A DNA stretch of 64,000 nt from Dryas octopetala (taxonomy: Eukaryota; Streptophyta; Magnoliopsida; Rosales; Rosaceae). The notes under the pieces are model-generated. The model did no database searches. It had not been told where the DNA came from and saw only the letters and a list, made by a program, of their open reading frames with translations. A program made the translations under genes and the position numbers. The stretch is taken from contig OY992833.1 of NCBI GenBank assembly GCA_963921425.1, positions 28,630,698-28,694,697 of the forward strand, written 5' to 3'. Of the stretch, positions 1 to 11,860 are shown piece after piece (the first letter of the stretch is position 1; every line of letters begins with the position of its first letter).

Positions 1-360
1 GGATATCACATGATTTGATAACAGGCCACGTTATGCCACGTGACATAAAAATAATTAAAAATCTAGAACCATAGTACATAATTATTAATTTTTTTTCCTT
101 TCAATTTTTAGATTTTAAATTATTTTTTATGTCATGTGGCATAATGTGTCATGTTATCAAATCACGTGATATCCAGTCAGCATTGTGGGAGTGTCATGTA
201 AGTGTCACATTAGCATCGAAGAGATCTCTTAACAATCATACTGACAGAGGTATGATATTGCAACAAATTGGAAAGATGATGTATGACATTACAAGATTTT
301 AAACATGAGATACTAAATTAAAATTTGAAAGAAATTTGAGATATTGAAATGAAATTAACC
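1..360. mobile_element. Right-hand part of a MULE-like inverted-repeat element, cut by the window edge
   Basis: Bases 1-57 and 118-174 form a near-perfect inverted repeat: GGATATCAC at the left and GTGATATCC at the right, with AT-rich sequence between them that is also partly palindromic. Bases 175-360 are clearly related to the right arm of the element at 24196-25820. They share blocks such as GGTATGATATTGC and the terminus GAAATTAACC, the reverse complement of the GGTTAATTTC end seen at 24197. I infer a second member of the same family whose left end lies outside the window. The target duplication therefore cannot be checked. Confidence 0.6.
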
Positions 361-852
361 AAAAAAAGATTGATACATGCGCCAAAATGATATGCTGATG
401 CCACTCAAGGCAATAGAGGACACACCACAGTGCTAGCTCATTGTGACAACACATGGTGAAAACAAAAGATCTCCATGAATGAACCTCCATGGTGGGACAG
501 CCCACAGAGTACCAACCTAAACCAGGTTGGGTTAACTTTTAATCACCCACATGAGTTGAGTTTAGGACCGTTTGAACTTTGAAGGGTATCACAAACAGTC
601 AAAGTACATGACAAAAGCATCATCAGCTTAGCCAGCTTGCTCAGTTCCCCAAAACACTCTTCTCCACTCTTAACAAATATAAACTATATTATTAACTATT
701 AGTCTATTAAATAGCATTTTGCCACATAATCTAAAAAACAAGCTTAATTAAAAAGGTTTAAAATCATATCAAATACAGATATGCCCACCGTCCTTCCTCA
801 TATTATTGTCTGGTACTCTGGTGTCTACTAGAAATCTCCATCCTCCACAATA

Positions 853-854
<2 letters not shown>
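361..854. other. Intergenic, no gene seen
   Basis: AT-rich sequence upstream of the X8 gene. There are no coding signatures, and the short open frames here lack codon bias and splice context. It probably contains the promoter of the downstream gene. Confidence 0.5.
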
Positions 855-893
<39 letters not shown>

Positions 894-911
894 TGAAGCT
901 CTCTCTCTCTC
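855..911. repeat. (CT)n microsatellite in the 5' UTR/promoter of the X8 gene
   Basis: A run of CT dinucleotides from about 855 to 889 is followed by a shorter second run to about 911. It ends roughly 75 bases before the start codon of the X8 gene. Pyrimidine-rich tracts like this are common in plant 5' leaders. Confidence 0.85.
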
Positions 912-984
912 TGAAGCCATCTTCATTTCTGAGTTCTACCAACTCCCATAAAGGATAGTTACTCCCTATAATCTTGCATCAATC

Positions 985-2642
985 ATGCCTGCTAATTTAG
1001 TGTATATAGTGCTTTTCTTGGCCCTGACAGGCCATTCAAGTAAGCTCCTGGATTATTCTCTGTTCTTTTTGTTTTTTGTTTCTTTTTAATTTTCCCAATC
1101 TTAGATGTGAATATTGTAAATCATCACAACCCCTCTTATTTCCATCAAGGGAGAATTTCTGCTTAAAAAGTTATAATCTTTCTTCTGTTCTGTTTTCTTA
1201 CTCCATCTAATGAATGTCTCATGATCACACCTTTTTTTTTGCACATCACAGCCTCACAGGGCATATATAGTGATAAGAAGAGTTCTTGTTCTTTAAAGTG
1301 TCCTTCTTTCTTATTTTTCTTCTTGAAAGTGGCTAAAAATTCACGCTTTAATTACATTTGGGTCATGAGTTTAAGTGGTTTAGTGTGAAGTAATTAACTG
1401 TTGTGGGTGTTTTCCAATTTCTGGAATAGGTGCTACTTATTGCGTATGTAAGGATGGAGTGAGTGAACAAGCCCTTCAGAAGGCACTGGACTATGCTTGT
1501 GGAGCTGGAGCTGACTGTACCCCTCTCCTTCAAAACGGTGCTTGTTACAACCCCAATACTGTCAAAGATCACTGCAGCTATGCTGTTAATAGCTATTTCC
1601 AAAAGAAAGGTCCAACCAATCCATTGAACTGCGATTTTTCAGGCGCTGCCACACAGAGCCAAACTGCTCCTAGTAGTAAGTCCCTTTTAGGCCTCTCACT
1701 TGCTAGCACTACCATTTTACAAATGTATTTGTTTTTCTTTCTAATCTTAGTCACTGATTTTATTTTTCTGTTTTCTTCTTGGTGATTAACAGCCGCAACT
1801 TCTACTTGTGTTTATCCTTCAAGTACCAGGTATGTGTCTGTTTTTATGTCTGATATTGAATCTTGCCTTGAGAGTTTATGTGTGTGATATTATGAGAGTA
1901 CAAATGGGGATCTATTTTCCTTGCCAAAATTCTTTTTTTTTCTGCAAAAAATTTCATTTTGTGAGGATGATGGAGATTCTTTTGTCAAGAATCTGATTCC
2001 CTTCTATTTTCTTCTGTAAATTTATGTGGGGTTGAGGTAGGTACAACCTCTCACTTTACACTTGTATGGTAAATTTACTTATACTTAAATGGTAGATTTG
2101 AAATGGGTTTTGCTTGAATAAGCAACAACAGCTGCTAAAGTAATTTTCAAGAGGGGTTCACGAACATTTTTGGACAATAATTAAAAAAAGTAGATCCATC
2201 TAGAACCGTGCTTAGATTGATTCCATCTCAGCACAGATCTTAGCTTGAAAGTTGTTTGACTGCCTATGATTATTTTCATACTTCATGATTGATCTTTACT
2301 CTTTTAGGGGTTATGAAATTCCTTTATTCATGCTTTTATACATAATTAACATGATGAATTTGTTGTGCTTCTCTGTTTTTCAGCCAAGCAGGGGCACCTA
2401 CCTCCACTACAAACTCAAGCACAACTCCAAGCACAGGCACAAACTCAAGCACAACTCCAAGCACAGGCACAACTCCAAGCACAGGCACAACTCCAACAAC
2501 TCCCTCAACAATATTTGGAATAAGCCCCAGTGGTGGCATCACTGACAGTGGTGTGGCTTCTCTCTTTAAACCCACAAGCTACTTGTTCTCCTCTCTAGCT
2601 TCAGCTCTCTGGTTTTCAGTGTTTTTGCTGCTGTGGGGCTGA
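985..2642 (+). CDS. PDCB: X8-domain, GPI-anchored plasmodesmata callose-binding-like protein
   Basis: Four coding exons (985-1039, 1430-1675, 1793-1829, 2384-2642) join in frame to 198 residues. The ATG at 985 opens a hydrophobic signal peptide (residues 1-19). A compact X8 domain follows (about 20-105), starting ATYCVCKDG and holding the usual Cys pattern, with ACGAGADC, NGACYNP and DHCSYAVN visible. Residues about 113-160 are a Thr/Ser/Pro-rich linker built from TTPSTG repeats. The C-terminal hydrophobic stretch LASALWFSVFLLLW fits a GPI-attachment signal. X8 proteins of this layout (PDCB family) bind callose at plasmodesmal necks and affect cell-to-cell transport. The split of the X8 region by introns and the overall length fit the family. 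The exact PDCB member is not determined. Confidence 0.9.
2412..2500 (+). repeat. In-frame minisatellite in the X8-protein linker
   Basis: Two 30-base units encoding TNSSTTPSTG are followed by two 18-base units encoding TTPSTG. The array lies wholly in the last exon of the X8 gene. All unit lengths are multiples of three, so copy-number change would lengthen or shorten the linker without shifting the frame. Confidence 0.8.
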
Positions 2643-4651
2643 ACCCATTGACATTGGTGGTGTAATTGGTAGGGTTTGATGTGTGGATGAGATTTTGCCA
2701 CGGCAGGAATATGGTGGGTGGGCATGTAAAATGACATTTGGTGGGTGGGCATGTAAAATGACATTTGGTGGGTGGTGTAGAGAAACATCTCACATCTGCA
2801 GAGACAAACCCCCTTTTTAACTTTTTTTTTTTATTTTTATTTTTTTGGTCTTGGGTGCACCAATGTGAAAAGCTGGGGAATTCGATTCCACTTTGAGTGG
2901 GGAATATGATATGAGATTGATATGACGGCTAGTGAGAGCTATGGGGGGTAGAACGTGATCGATCATCTCTTCTTTTTAGATTTTTTCCTTTTGTATATGT
3001 ATGAGAGCCCAGTGCAATATTTTTTAATTTAATGGAAACTATGCCACCCCATCTAACCTACCTTAGCGAGTAGTGAGTATATTTATGCTATTAAATATTG
3101 ATGGATGTGTATTTTGACGTTTGTGCCATTGCTTATTAATTTCTTTCACCTATAATTTAGGCTTACAATCAAACTACGTAGCATAATGATAAATTATCAA
3201 ATTTGTGACCGAACTTTATTGGTGCACCAATGGCCAAAAGAAAAAGGAGGAGACTGGCATTTGTTCATTAGGTCAGATCATAGTTTGATAGATTTTACAT
3301 GATTTTTTTGGCCAAGATCGATTTTACATGATTGATTTCGAAAAAGGGAGGATTTTATCAAAACCCATCAAATTGGATTGATTATGAATGCTCATAATTG
3401 TAAAGGATCAATGCAAGATGTGAGGGAGAGTGATCAAGGAAAATTTCATAATTGCAAAATGTGAGGAAGTGCTCAAGAGAAGTTTCATAATTTTGCATTA
3501 AATCCCCATCTCTTTCACATTCCACATTAATTCCGCATTTGAGGAAATTTTCATAATCTCAACCTTCCCAAGCTCTGTTTATTCTTTACCACATTCGAGT
3601 GTTCGATGAATAATAACCCTTTTGTTGGACTGTCAAATATTGTATACATTTTCTTTTTTCCCTATTATTATATATTTGGTGCTGCAGATTTTCTTGAACA
3701 CAAACACAGGCTAGGACATGCCCGCTTTGTGTAAACCCATCAGCGAGGAATAATTGAATTTGACGTGCATGGCCGAAAAGGTGGAAAGCAATCCCATAAA
3801 ATATTTTTAAAGGTACATGACGTTTAGACTACAATGTTGGACCTTTGGAGGAAGAGGACTCGTGAACTACCCACCAACCCATATATTGCCACAAACTCTG
3901 AAACTTTGGAGTATGACATAAAATGGACTTACATTCATGACAATAATCAGTGGACCCTGGCGCTTAAATCTCAACTTCACTACTATGTCAATCCTTTCTG
4001 TTACATTTGGTGGTGTTATTTCTTTACCCATTAATGTTAGATTAAGCAATTATTGCAACACAAAGTGTGAATTGGCTTTTAAAAAAACGCTTTTGTCCGT
4101 GATCCCTGAATAGTAGTACTAAAGGGAATATGAAACCGCCCAATCAAATTTTAACATAATGTGCAGTAAGGTCAAAAAGTTCTACTCAGCTTCTTAAGAA
4201 GAAGATTCTTTTCCAATAGATTTCAGTGGCGAAAAGGCAAGCACATCTAGTTGCATATATGGCAAAACAGTAAATGAAGATGATCCTGATACAGAATTAC
4301 AAGCGAATCAATGCAAGTAAAACTGCTAGTTAGTTCTTCAACTAATGAGGTGCTTGAATATCATCACATGGATGTAAAATACATCCATTTTTTGTCTGAG
4401 TTTTGAAAAGGATACCTTCATATATGATATATCTAATGGGTCATATATCTCACCATGCTACAAAGGATGGATTGTCACCTCGAGTGTCACCGTTAATGCA
4501 ATTCAGGACATGAATCTAGCTTTTAAAAGATGCAAAATGCCCCCAATTTATAAAATATATGACAGGATATGAACAGGTGAATGCTGCGAAAGCATGAGGT
4601 TGGAAAACAACTAAGTTCAATATTATTTAAGCAGGGATGAAGAGTAAACCT
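2643..4651. other. Intergenic and 3' flanks between the convergent X8 and hydrolase genes
   Basis: The start holds the X8 gene 3' UTR, including a direct repeat of a 29-base unit containing GGTGGGTGGGCATG at about 2713-2770. The rest is AT-rich without coding signal. Small open frames near 3834-4034 overlap each other on opposite strands and match no family I know. Confidence 0.5.
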
Positions 4652-7600
4652 TCAAATTTGAGAAATACATTGAACCTCTTTGCGCTGATATTCTTGAACA
4701 AATTCCACAATCAATTTAGCAACAGAGCTTGGCTTTTCCACGTGAGGAATGTGTCCGCAATCTGGTATTTGTCGTATAATTGCATTTGGCATTTCACAGT
4801 GCAATCTCTGCATTATATAATATAAAGAACCACACTGTAGTTATCCAACCGTATAAAACTGTCATGGTGGAAAGATAAAATACTCAGGTCAAAACAATAC
4901 CCAAATAAGGGAAAGGAACAATTTGCACTATCAAAATTTCTCTTCAAATATCTTTGGACAGATTGCTCCCAGGTATATTTTAATCAGACAAGAAATTTAT
5001 TTTTGTGTCGTGATCTCTATTTATTCCTACAGAAAGAATAGAAGTACTACCACTCCAAGCTTGTTGCTAATAATCTGATCATCCTCACCCCATATGATAA
5101 GCGCCCTCTGCTTTACCTGTCGAACAAAATGTAGAATTGTAGATGGCATTATAAGACAAAGCTCGGGTTTCTGACATTCTAAAACCAAGAAAACCTAGAA
5201 TCCAAGGGCATTTCAACACGCCTATTTTTTTCTTTACTTTTTGTGGTGTGTAAGAGTAGAGAGAAAACCTTATCCAATCAAATGAAAAACATATTAATTG
5301 ATTTTATTCCTCTTGGCAAGGAATTAAATGATTCATGTGAGTATAAAATTACAATCTCTCTCTTTTTCTCCTTTTTCTTTTCTCTTTTTTCTTGTGAACT
5401 AAGGAACTTGTATAATGTATTAAGAAAAATAACAAAAGTGCCATATTTGGCACAGGAATAAAAGTAACTTACAATGTCATGCAAGAACAAAATTGAAGTA
5501 AGCATCACCTATTTACATTGGCAGAAGGATACCTCTCCTATATGCAGGATTGATTTTCAAAAAGTTGGCAACTAAAATGACAAAAAAAAAAAAAATGAGA
5601 CGTACCTGTCCTATCTGGGCACTAACATCATAACCCCCACTTATCATGAAATCCACAGTTGCATCCTCCCACCAAGGAAACAGACAATGCAAGCGGCCCA
5701 CCTAGATAAGATTACAAGAAACAATAGCATTAGGTCTCTCCAGCCTTAGAAGATCCTAAAAGTTCTGGAAATAAGAAATTGTAAGAATATACATACATAT
5801 ATATTGCAGTATCCTTTTTAAATAAAAATAGCAACTTCTTTGAGGTGAAACCCTTACATTAGTCCAATCTATGAAGGTACTGAGTGACATGCCACTGAAT
5901 GCCAAAAAGTTTACATAGAAGCGCAGTGGGATACTCTTCAATAAAGAAACCTGGGTAAAAAATGGGCCTGTAGTCATTGTAATGATGGCATCACATACAA
6001 AAGTTCATAAACAGTACAAGATGCCTTCAAATCAAGAGAAAATTGCCTAAGTTATATACGCTCGGAGATAAAGCAAAGGGATCATGAGATAGTAAGTACT
6101 CATTTTGAGGATACTGACTGATATGGATAGTGGAAATGCAATCCATGTAACTAGAAAATTAAAAAGCAACGGGTTCATAAAATTCAAAGATGGGACCAAA
6201 CAAAAAGATCCAATGGAACTGTAGTAACTTAATTAGGTTACACGCAACAAAGACTAAATGTCATATCAAGGATATAATTCAATTTAAAAGGTCACAGAAA
6301 CAAGGCAGAACCCCCAAAATAAAATGATAAATACGGCTTTGGCAATGAACAAAGACATTATGACCTGCACGAGGACATGGCCATAACAGAAAATAGGTGA
6401 AAATAACATGTAGATAACAAGGGATTTGAGGAATTAGTCAGTTGAGTAAACACTCACTCCAGCATAAGCTAACATTTTAGGTAAGTTTGCTAGATTTCCC
6501 ATTCCTTCTGTATACACACTTGCATCAACCAAAACCAGCCTTTCAACCTGAAAAGATAAGCTAAAAACTTCTAATTTTTGAAACATTAAAGACACTAATT
6601 ATAACAGCCCTGTTCAATGTATCACTTGGAATTTCTTTCCAAATGAACTTACAGTGCATAATTCTAAGATCAAATACTGGAAGCACTTACAGCTTCTGGA
6701 TGGCTGACTGCAAAATCAATTGCAACAGCAGCACCAAGGCTTGGCCCAACCAATATCATTGGCTTTTTAATGTAAGACTTCCAAAGCTGTCGTGAATTTG
6801 AAAAAATAATTCTTAGTCTCAAATTAACAGATGAAAACAGAGTCTATTCAATAATGCCAGGGAAATCTTCTTACCACAAATAACTGGCACAAACTTTTCT
6901 TAATTCAAAAGGAAGGAAAAAAAAACACCAATGACAAGTCGCATTCGAGAAATAATAAAATATACCTGAAAAAAATGGTCACGCTTAGAGGCAACATTAC
7001 AGGAGGGAAGTCTTTCTGACACATACAAGGAAAAAAACAATTAAATTAAAAATTTACAAAAAGGAAAAAACACAAAATATAGAAGAGAAAGTAATTAAAC
7101 AAATCCCTTTTTGGTCTCAAACAATTTAGAGGAGCAAACCTAAATCAGAGAAACCCCAACCAAGAATATCAACAGCCCAAGTCTCCAAGCCAGCTTCCTC
7201 AAGCAATGGATAAGTGTATCTCCATTCTAAACAGGAGCTGAATAATAAGAGGCAGTGAACTCCAAATACACATACATATATACTAACAGACGTACAATTA
7301 TCTTAAACAATAGTGTCACTGTCTTGCATTGCATGTATCAGGTACCTGTCAAAACCATGGAGAAGAACCACTGGACTTGTCTTGCTCTGTAACAATGGCT
7401 TCACACAACTACTCATCACACAATTTTCTCCGAAGCTCACCTGCATTAAACCCAGAAACAAATGACTAAATCAAAGATTACTTTAAAGAGCAAAATGGAA
7501 GAAATGGGGGAGCTAGAGGTGTTACAGGGAGCCTCTCGATTCGTATAGCGAGCTTCCGGGCAAATGGGTCTTTGATGTTATCGACCTCTTTGGGGAGGAA

Positions 7601-7690
7601 AGATGGGAACCCAGCGGACCGGACCCTGAACCCGGTTTGGGTTGTGCATCTCGTGGCAATAGGTGTAGAGCCGCCTGTGAGGGTTAGCAT
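4652..7690 (-). CDS. Alpha/beta-hydrolase fold protein, probably plastid-targeted
   Basis: Ten exons on the minus strand (7690-7526, 7440-7346, 7237-7140, 7015-6966, 6786-6691, 6547-6458, 5950-5858, 5701-5606, 5116-5051, 4807-4652) join in frame to 334 residues. The fold begins with SPVVLLHGFDSSCLEWRY at about 74. The nucleophile elbow is VGPSLGAA (Ser about 152). The acid sits in WGEDDQ (Asp about 272), and the catalytic His is in DCGHIPHVEKP (about 302). The triad is therefore complete. The first 50 residues are rich in Ser/Thr/Arg and could be an organelle transit peptide. The closest plant relatives I recall are uncharacterised, so no substrate is proposed. The first donor site was chosen at 7525 because it alone keeps frame with exon 2. 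Confidence 0.88.
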
Positions 7691-7902
7691 GTTTCGTCAC
7701 CCGTAGGGGAAGCTTAACATCTGGGGGTGAAATGCTGTGCTTTGTGTGTGTATACTCTATCCCGAGGAAGAAGATGGTCGTGTGGTGTTTGTGGGCGGGT
7801 GTTTCTTATCAAGACGGTGCGTTTCGTGCTTGACTTGTTTAGAAATTCTTACCACTCCACTTAATCGCGCGACGGGCGCGTGTATGGTTATTCAATTCTC
7901 TG
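7691..7902. promoter_or_regulatory. 5' flank of the hydrolase gene
   Basis: A comparatively GC-rich stretch, unlike the AT-rich surroundings, lies immediately upstream of the minus-strand hydrolase start and before the first MITE. It probably holds the promoter and 5' UTR. I cannot identify specific elements. Confidence 0.4.
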
Positions 7903-8067
7903 AGTGTCCCCAATTTAGATTTCATTAGATTTTAAAAGTTCATTGAAATTTAAGTGTTCCTAATTTAGATTTTAATGGATTCTAATAAACTTTAGGTGTC
8001 CTCAACTCAGATTCTAATAGATTCCAATGGAATCTAGGTGTCTTCAAAAAGTCATAGATTTCATTAA

Positions 8068-9026
8068 TGGTGCGTTTGGATGAAGTAGTTTGAAACTACT
8101 AAGGAATTCACAAATGACGGAATTAAAAATTACGTGATTTAAAATTCTAGAATTTGTAAATTCTCTTGTTTGGATAAATGTAATCATAATAGAATTTTAA
8201 TACGAAATTTATAGTAGTTTTATAAAAGAGTGATGGTAATGGTGACAACAATAAAAATGATGCTTGTGGTGAGTTGACGATGGTAGTAGGGGTGATGGCC
8301 CACGAGCAGTGGGAGAAATGGTGGTGGCAAAAATTGGGGTATTGGAGGTGGCGGCAACGGCAACATTGGCGGTGGTGGTGATGGTGGTGGCGACGACAAT
8401 GGTGGTGGTGATGGCACTGGTGATGGAGACGGTGGTGGCGGTGTCAGTGTCGATGGTGGTGGTGGTGGCAATGTCAGTGGTGGTGATGGTGGCGGCGATG
8501 GTGGTAGCAGTAGTGGTGGCTGTGGTGGTGGCGGCGGAGGTGGTGTCGGTGGTGGTGGCATCCGCGGTGGCGGTGGTGGTGGTGGTGGTGGTGGTGGTGG
8601 TGACGGTGGCGGCGGTGGCGGTCGTAGTGGTGGCAGAGGTGGTGGTGGTGGCGGCGGAGGTGGTGTCGGTGGTTGTGGTGGTGATGGTGATGGTGGCGGC
8701 GAAGGTGGTGGTGGCAGTGGGGGTGACGGTGGTGGTGGTGGTGGTAACGGCGGCATGGTGCTAGTGGTGGTTGTATTGTAATTAATTGGCAAGGTGATGG
8801 GTGGACATGACTTTTTTTTTTATAAAAATTGGAATTTTGAAAATGACACCAATTTAGGTGGAATTTAAACTTGGAATTTACAGCCTTCAAATCCCAAGTT
8901 TTTTTCCACATAGAATTTACAAAATTCTATAATTATGGACCCAAACAAGGAAATTAGAACATGTAATTTCTTAAATGCTGAGTTTTGTTTAAATTCCAAG
9001 TTTTTTTTCTCCATCCAAACACACCA
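8068..9026. mobile_element. Nested Tourist-like MITE with TAA target duplication
   Basis: The ends are TGGTGCGTTTGGATG and CATCCAAACACACCA, a 15-bp terminal inverted repeat with one mismatch. It is flanked by TAA at 8065-8067 and 9027-9029. The uninterrupted relative at about 25440 has a single TAA at the matching point, which confirms an insertion with 3-bp target duplication as known for PIF/Harbinger elements. The interior holds a long GGT/GTG-rich tract. No transposase is encoded. Confidence 0.85.
8310..8765. repeat. GGT/GTG-rich imperfect trinucleotide tract
   Basis: About 450 bases of nearly uninterrupted GGT, GGC and GTG triplets lie inside the nested MITE. All frames on both strands stay open here only because of composition (Gly/Val/Met on one strand, Pro/His on the other). 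I do not regard the open frames as genes. Confidence 0.85.
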
Positions 9027-9184
9027 TAAGTAAAGGATTTTAATGGATTTGGTTAGATTTGAATGCATTTTTTACACATAACAAATTCGATAAAAATTCC
9101 ACCAAATTCCTTTGGATTTTAATAGATTCTATGGATTTTAAAATCCATTAAATTTCTTTAAAATCTGAGTTAGGGACACCCCCC

Positions 9185-11094
9185 TTAAATAATAAGAATT
9201 TACTTCTTGTTTCTCTTGATGACTTTTTTTTCCCTCTCTTTTAAAAGAGACTTTTTTCATCATATGAAATGTTTCAAATAGTCCCCTGGCCCAAAAAAAA
9301 AAAAAAAATTTCAGATAGTCAAGTTGGGCATCTTTAACTCATATTTGAAAGTCATGACATATAAACACATGTTTAGTTAAAAGTTGGGTTGCCTGATTAT
9401 ATTCACGACAAACATGATTAACATATGACAAACTTAAATCTATGAAAATGAGTTTTGGCCTCCTCAAAATAAACCATCAACGCTCTAACTATGATCGGCA
9501 CCATATAAACAGGGGATAATGCTTTTGAGACTTTTCAAATTGGAGAAATTGTTTGGTGTGATCAATACACCGTCATGTGGGGTAACAAGTATATGTGTCA
9601 TAATATGGGTAACAATACCCTTATACGTTGAAATTGTTACACAACGTGACGGTGTATCGATTACATAGAAAAAATTCTCTTCAAACTGACCATATTTAGC
9701 TGACCATGTGCTAAATATGGTCAACTTTTGGGATCATCATTAGAATATACTCCTTAATTGACTATACAACAGCTGACAATCAAGGACGAATCCACATACA
9801 AAGGTGGGGGGTCGGACGACCTCCAGGCGGCCAGCCGAAAAGCCCACAATATCTCATCTTTCTGGACTGTGACCCCCTTTCTCTCGACAGCGACCCTCAC
9901 GACCACACAAACAGCTCAATAGCTAGCCTTTTTCTCTCAAGCTGAGAGAAGCCGCCCCTCGTCGGACTGGTTTAAACCAGTTCCATAGCTAGCCTTCTTC
10001 CTTAATTAAACTTCCCAAAACTCACACTACACAGACCCAACCCCCACCATAGGAGCCGGTCACCTTCCTTAATGTGTTTGTTGCTTATTTTACAAATTTA
10101 TTCTTATTAAGTAAAATTTCGTTTACATGATGTTTTTATCAACTATGGACAATTTTGGAAAAACAAATATTTCACCAAACTGACTGAGGGCGTTCCCTTT
10201 AGATGTAGATGAGGTATGGCTTGTAGGACCTATTTCATATTTTATTTTGATAATCAATATGTATTTAATAATTATATATTTAAGGATGATCTATGCAAAA
10301 AAATTAGACAAATCGGAAATCGTTTAACCATTTGATTAAATAAGAAACCTTTGTAAACTTTAGGATAGGCATTATCATTTGGCATGTCGGCCTGAAATCC
10401 AACGGGGGTCTGCCTGACCCAACATGCCAAAGTTCATTTCCACCCGAGACCCGACCCATCTAAGCCTACTAAGGCCTGGCCCAAAAAGCCCGACTAAGGC
10501 CTACCTATAGACAATATTAGTTTTATGATATTATATATTATATAACTAACATATATTATTATGTATAATTGATAAGTATATGTCATTATATTCTTACTTT
10601 ATTTTATCTTTCATGTAGCTTCAAATTGTGAAGTGTAAATAATTAGTAAGAGTGTAGATGTAAATAAGAACTTATCTATCACAGAGATAGGTGACGTGAT
10701 ATCACCGCTAGAAAGAAAGAAGGGTCCCAAACTTCAATGTCTCAACCTTTTTTCTCTTTAGTAGTGATACCACATCACTTTATCACGGGAATAAGTAAGT
10801 TTTTCTCGTGAGTGTAAGTATAAGTTTAAATGTACATAAATATAGGCTTGAAAATGTGCCTAAATGAGCTTTTTCATTAGGCCGGCCCATCTAAGCCCGC
10901 AAGGACAGACCCGTGTGGGCGGCTTAGATTCATATATTGTGGCCCAAATCTGGCCCGGTCCAAAATTGTCTCCAAGTTCGATTAGGCCCGGTCCAATTAT
11001 GATTCCAAAAGTATAAATTCCATCAATTTTCCCAATCTCTTACTCTCCATCTCTTTCTCCTTTATTTATTAAAAAAAAAAAAAAAAAGGGAAGG
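9185..11094. other. Intergenic with several degenerate repeat fragments
   Basis: About 9541-9695 is an imperfect inverted repeat: ATACACCGTCATGTGGGGTAACAA and a diverged reverse complement near 9640-9665, consistent with a MITE of about 150 bp. About 10648-10825 is a second weak inverted repeat around GTGATATCACC / GTGATACCAC. The blocks at 10380-10505 and 10850-11000 are rich in GGCCCA/TGGGCC and AAGCCC words and look like a dispersed repeat split by AT-rich DNA. No gene is seen. Confidence 0.5.
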
Positions 11095-11437
11095 ATGCAA
11101 CAAGACGATTTGGACCACAAGCAGTGCAAAACTTGCAGTCCGATTTGGCCAATCAACAATGTCAGTCAAGTTTGCGTCTTGGATCTCAAATCCGGTTTGC
11201 CAATCAACAATGTCAATAATAGGGATTTTTTCGCCGATGAAGATGACCATGATCAAAGGGTAAAGTTATCTCCTTTTCTATTGGAATCAGTCTGAATTAG
11301 GGATTAGGGTTTCTAATTTTTTGTTTGCTTTGTGCTAATTGAATTTTGATTGGTGAATGCGCGTAGGCTAAAAGAGCTTGTATACAGTACGAATCTTCGT
11401 CAGAACAAAATATCAAAAATGGTTACCTATACCATGG
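11095..11437 (+). CDS. Two probable upstream coding exons of the F-box gene
   Basis: An ATG at 11095 opens 55 codons to a donor after 11259 (AAAGG/GTAAAG). A second exon runs 11367-11437, between a TAG acceptor and a GGTAAGT donor. Joining these to the acceptor at 11856 gives one continuous frame that enters the F-box reading frame just before its own ATG at 11861. The full product would be 492 residues. The N-terminal part is acidic and polar, repeats a PINNV motif, and matches no domain I know. The alternative is that these are untranslated leader exons and translation starts at 11861. Confidence 0.5.
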
Positions 11438-11860
11438 GTAAGTTGTGTATAGCCAATGCTTCATACTCTGACTGACTGACTCTGCTGTTTAGTTTCACTA
11501 TGATATTGTGGTTGCGTTTCTATGCTTATAGTGATTAATTTCATGTTGACAGATAGTTTATTATAATTATATTCCTTTGTTGATAATTTAGAGTTGAAAG
11601 ATGTCTACTTTGAAGCTTGTATTTTGAAGATAGAATAAGCTTCATTATAATTATAATGCAGTCACAATTCCCATCATCCTTAAAGGAAATGATTGTCTTA
11701 AACTGTTTATATAAAGGATCACTTGTGCTAATGTCTCCCAAATTACCATGGATCATTATCAAATCTCTGCTTAGTTTCCATTGTTAATTTGGTTTTATTG
11801 TCGATTTTCTTTGCTTGTTAATTTGGTTTTATTGTCTGTCGTGTATGTTGTTGTAGGAAC

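Larger units (their letters stand above)
7903..9184. mobile_element. PIF/Harbinger-like MITE interrupted by a second MITE
   Basis: The outer parts (7903-8064 and 9030-9184) match the intact copy at 25280-25610 almost throughout. The left end reads GTGTCCCCAA and the right end GGGACACC, so the ends are inverted. The repeat body carries many GATTTTAATGGATT-like words. The 959-bp insertion at 8068-9026 splits it. The target duplication at the outer ends is not clean here. Confidence 0.75.

Noticed and set aside
8220..8911. Long open frames giving poly-Pro/His or Gly/Val proteins
   Set aside because: They are produced by the GGT-rich triplet tract inside a MITE; several frames on both strands stay open at once, and there is no start or splice context.
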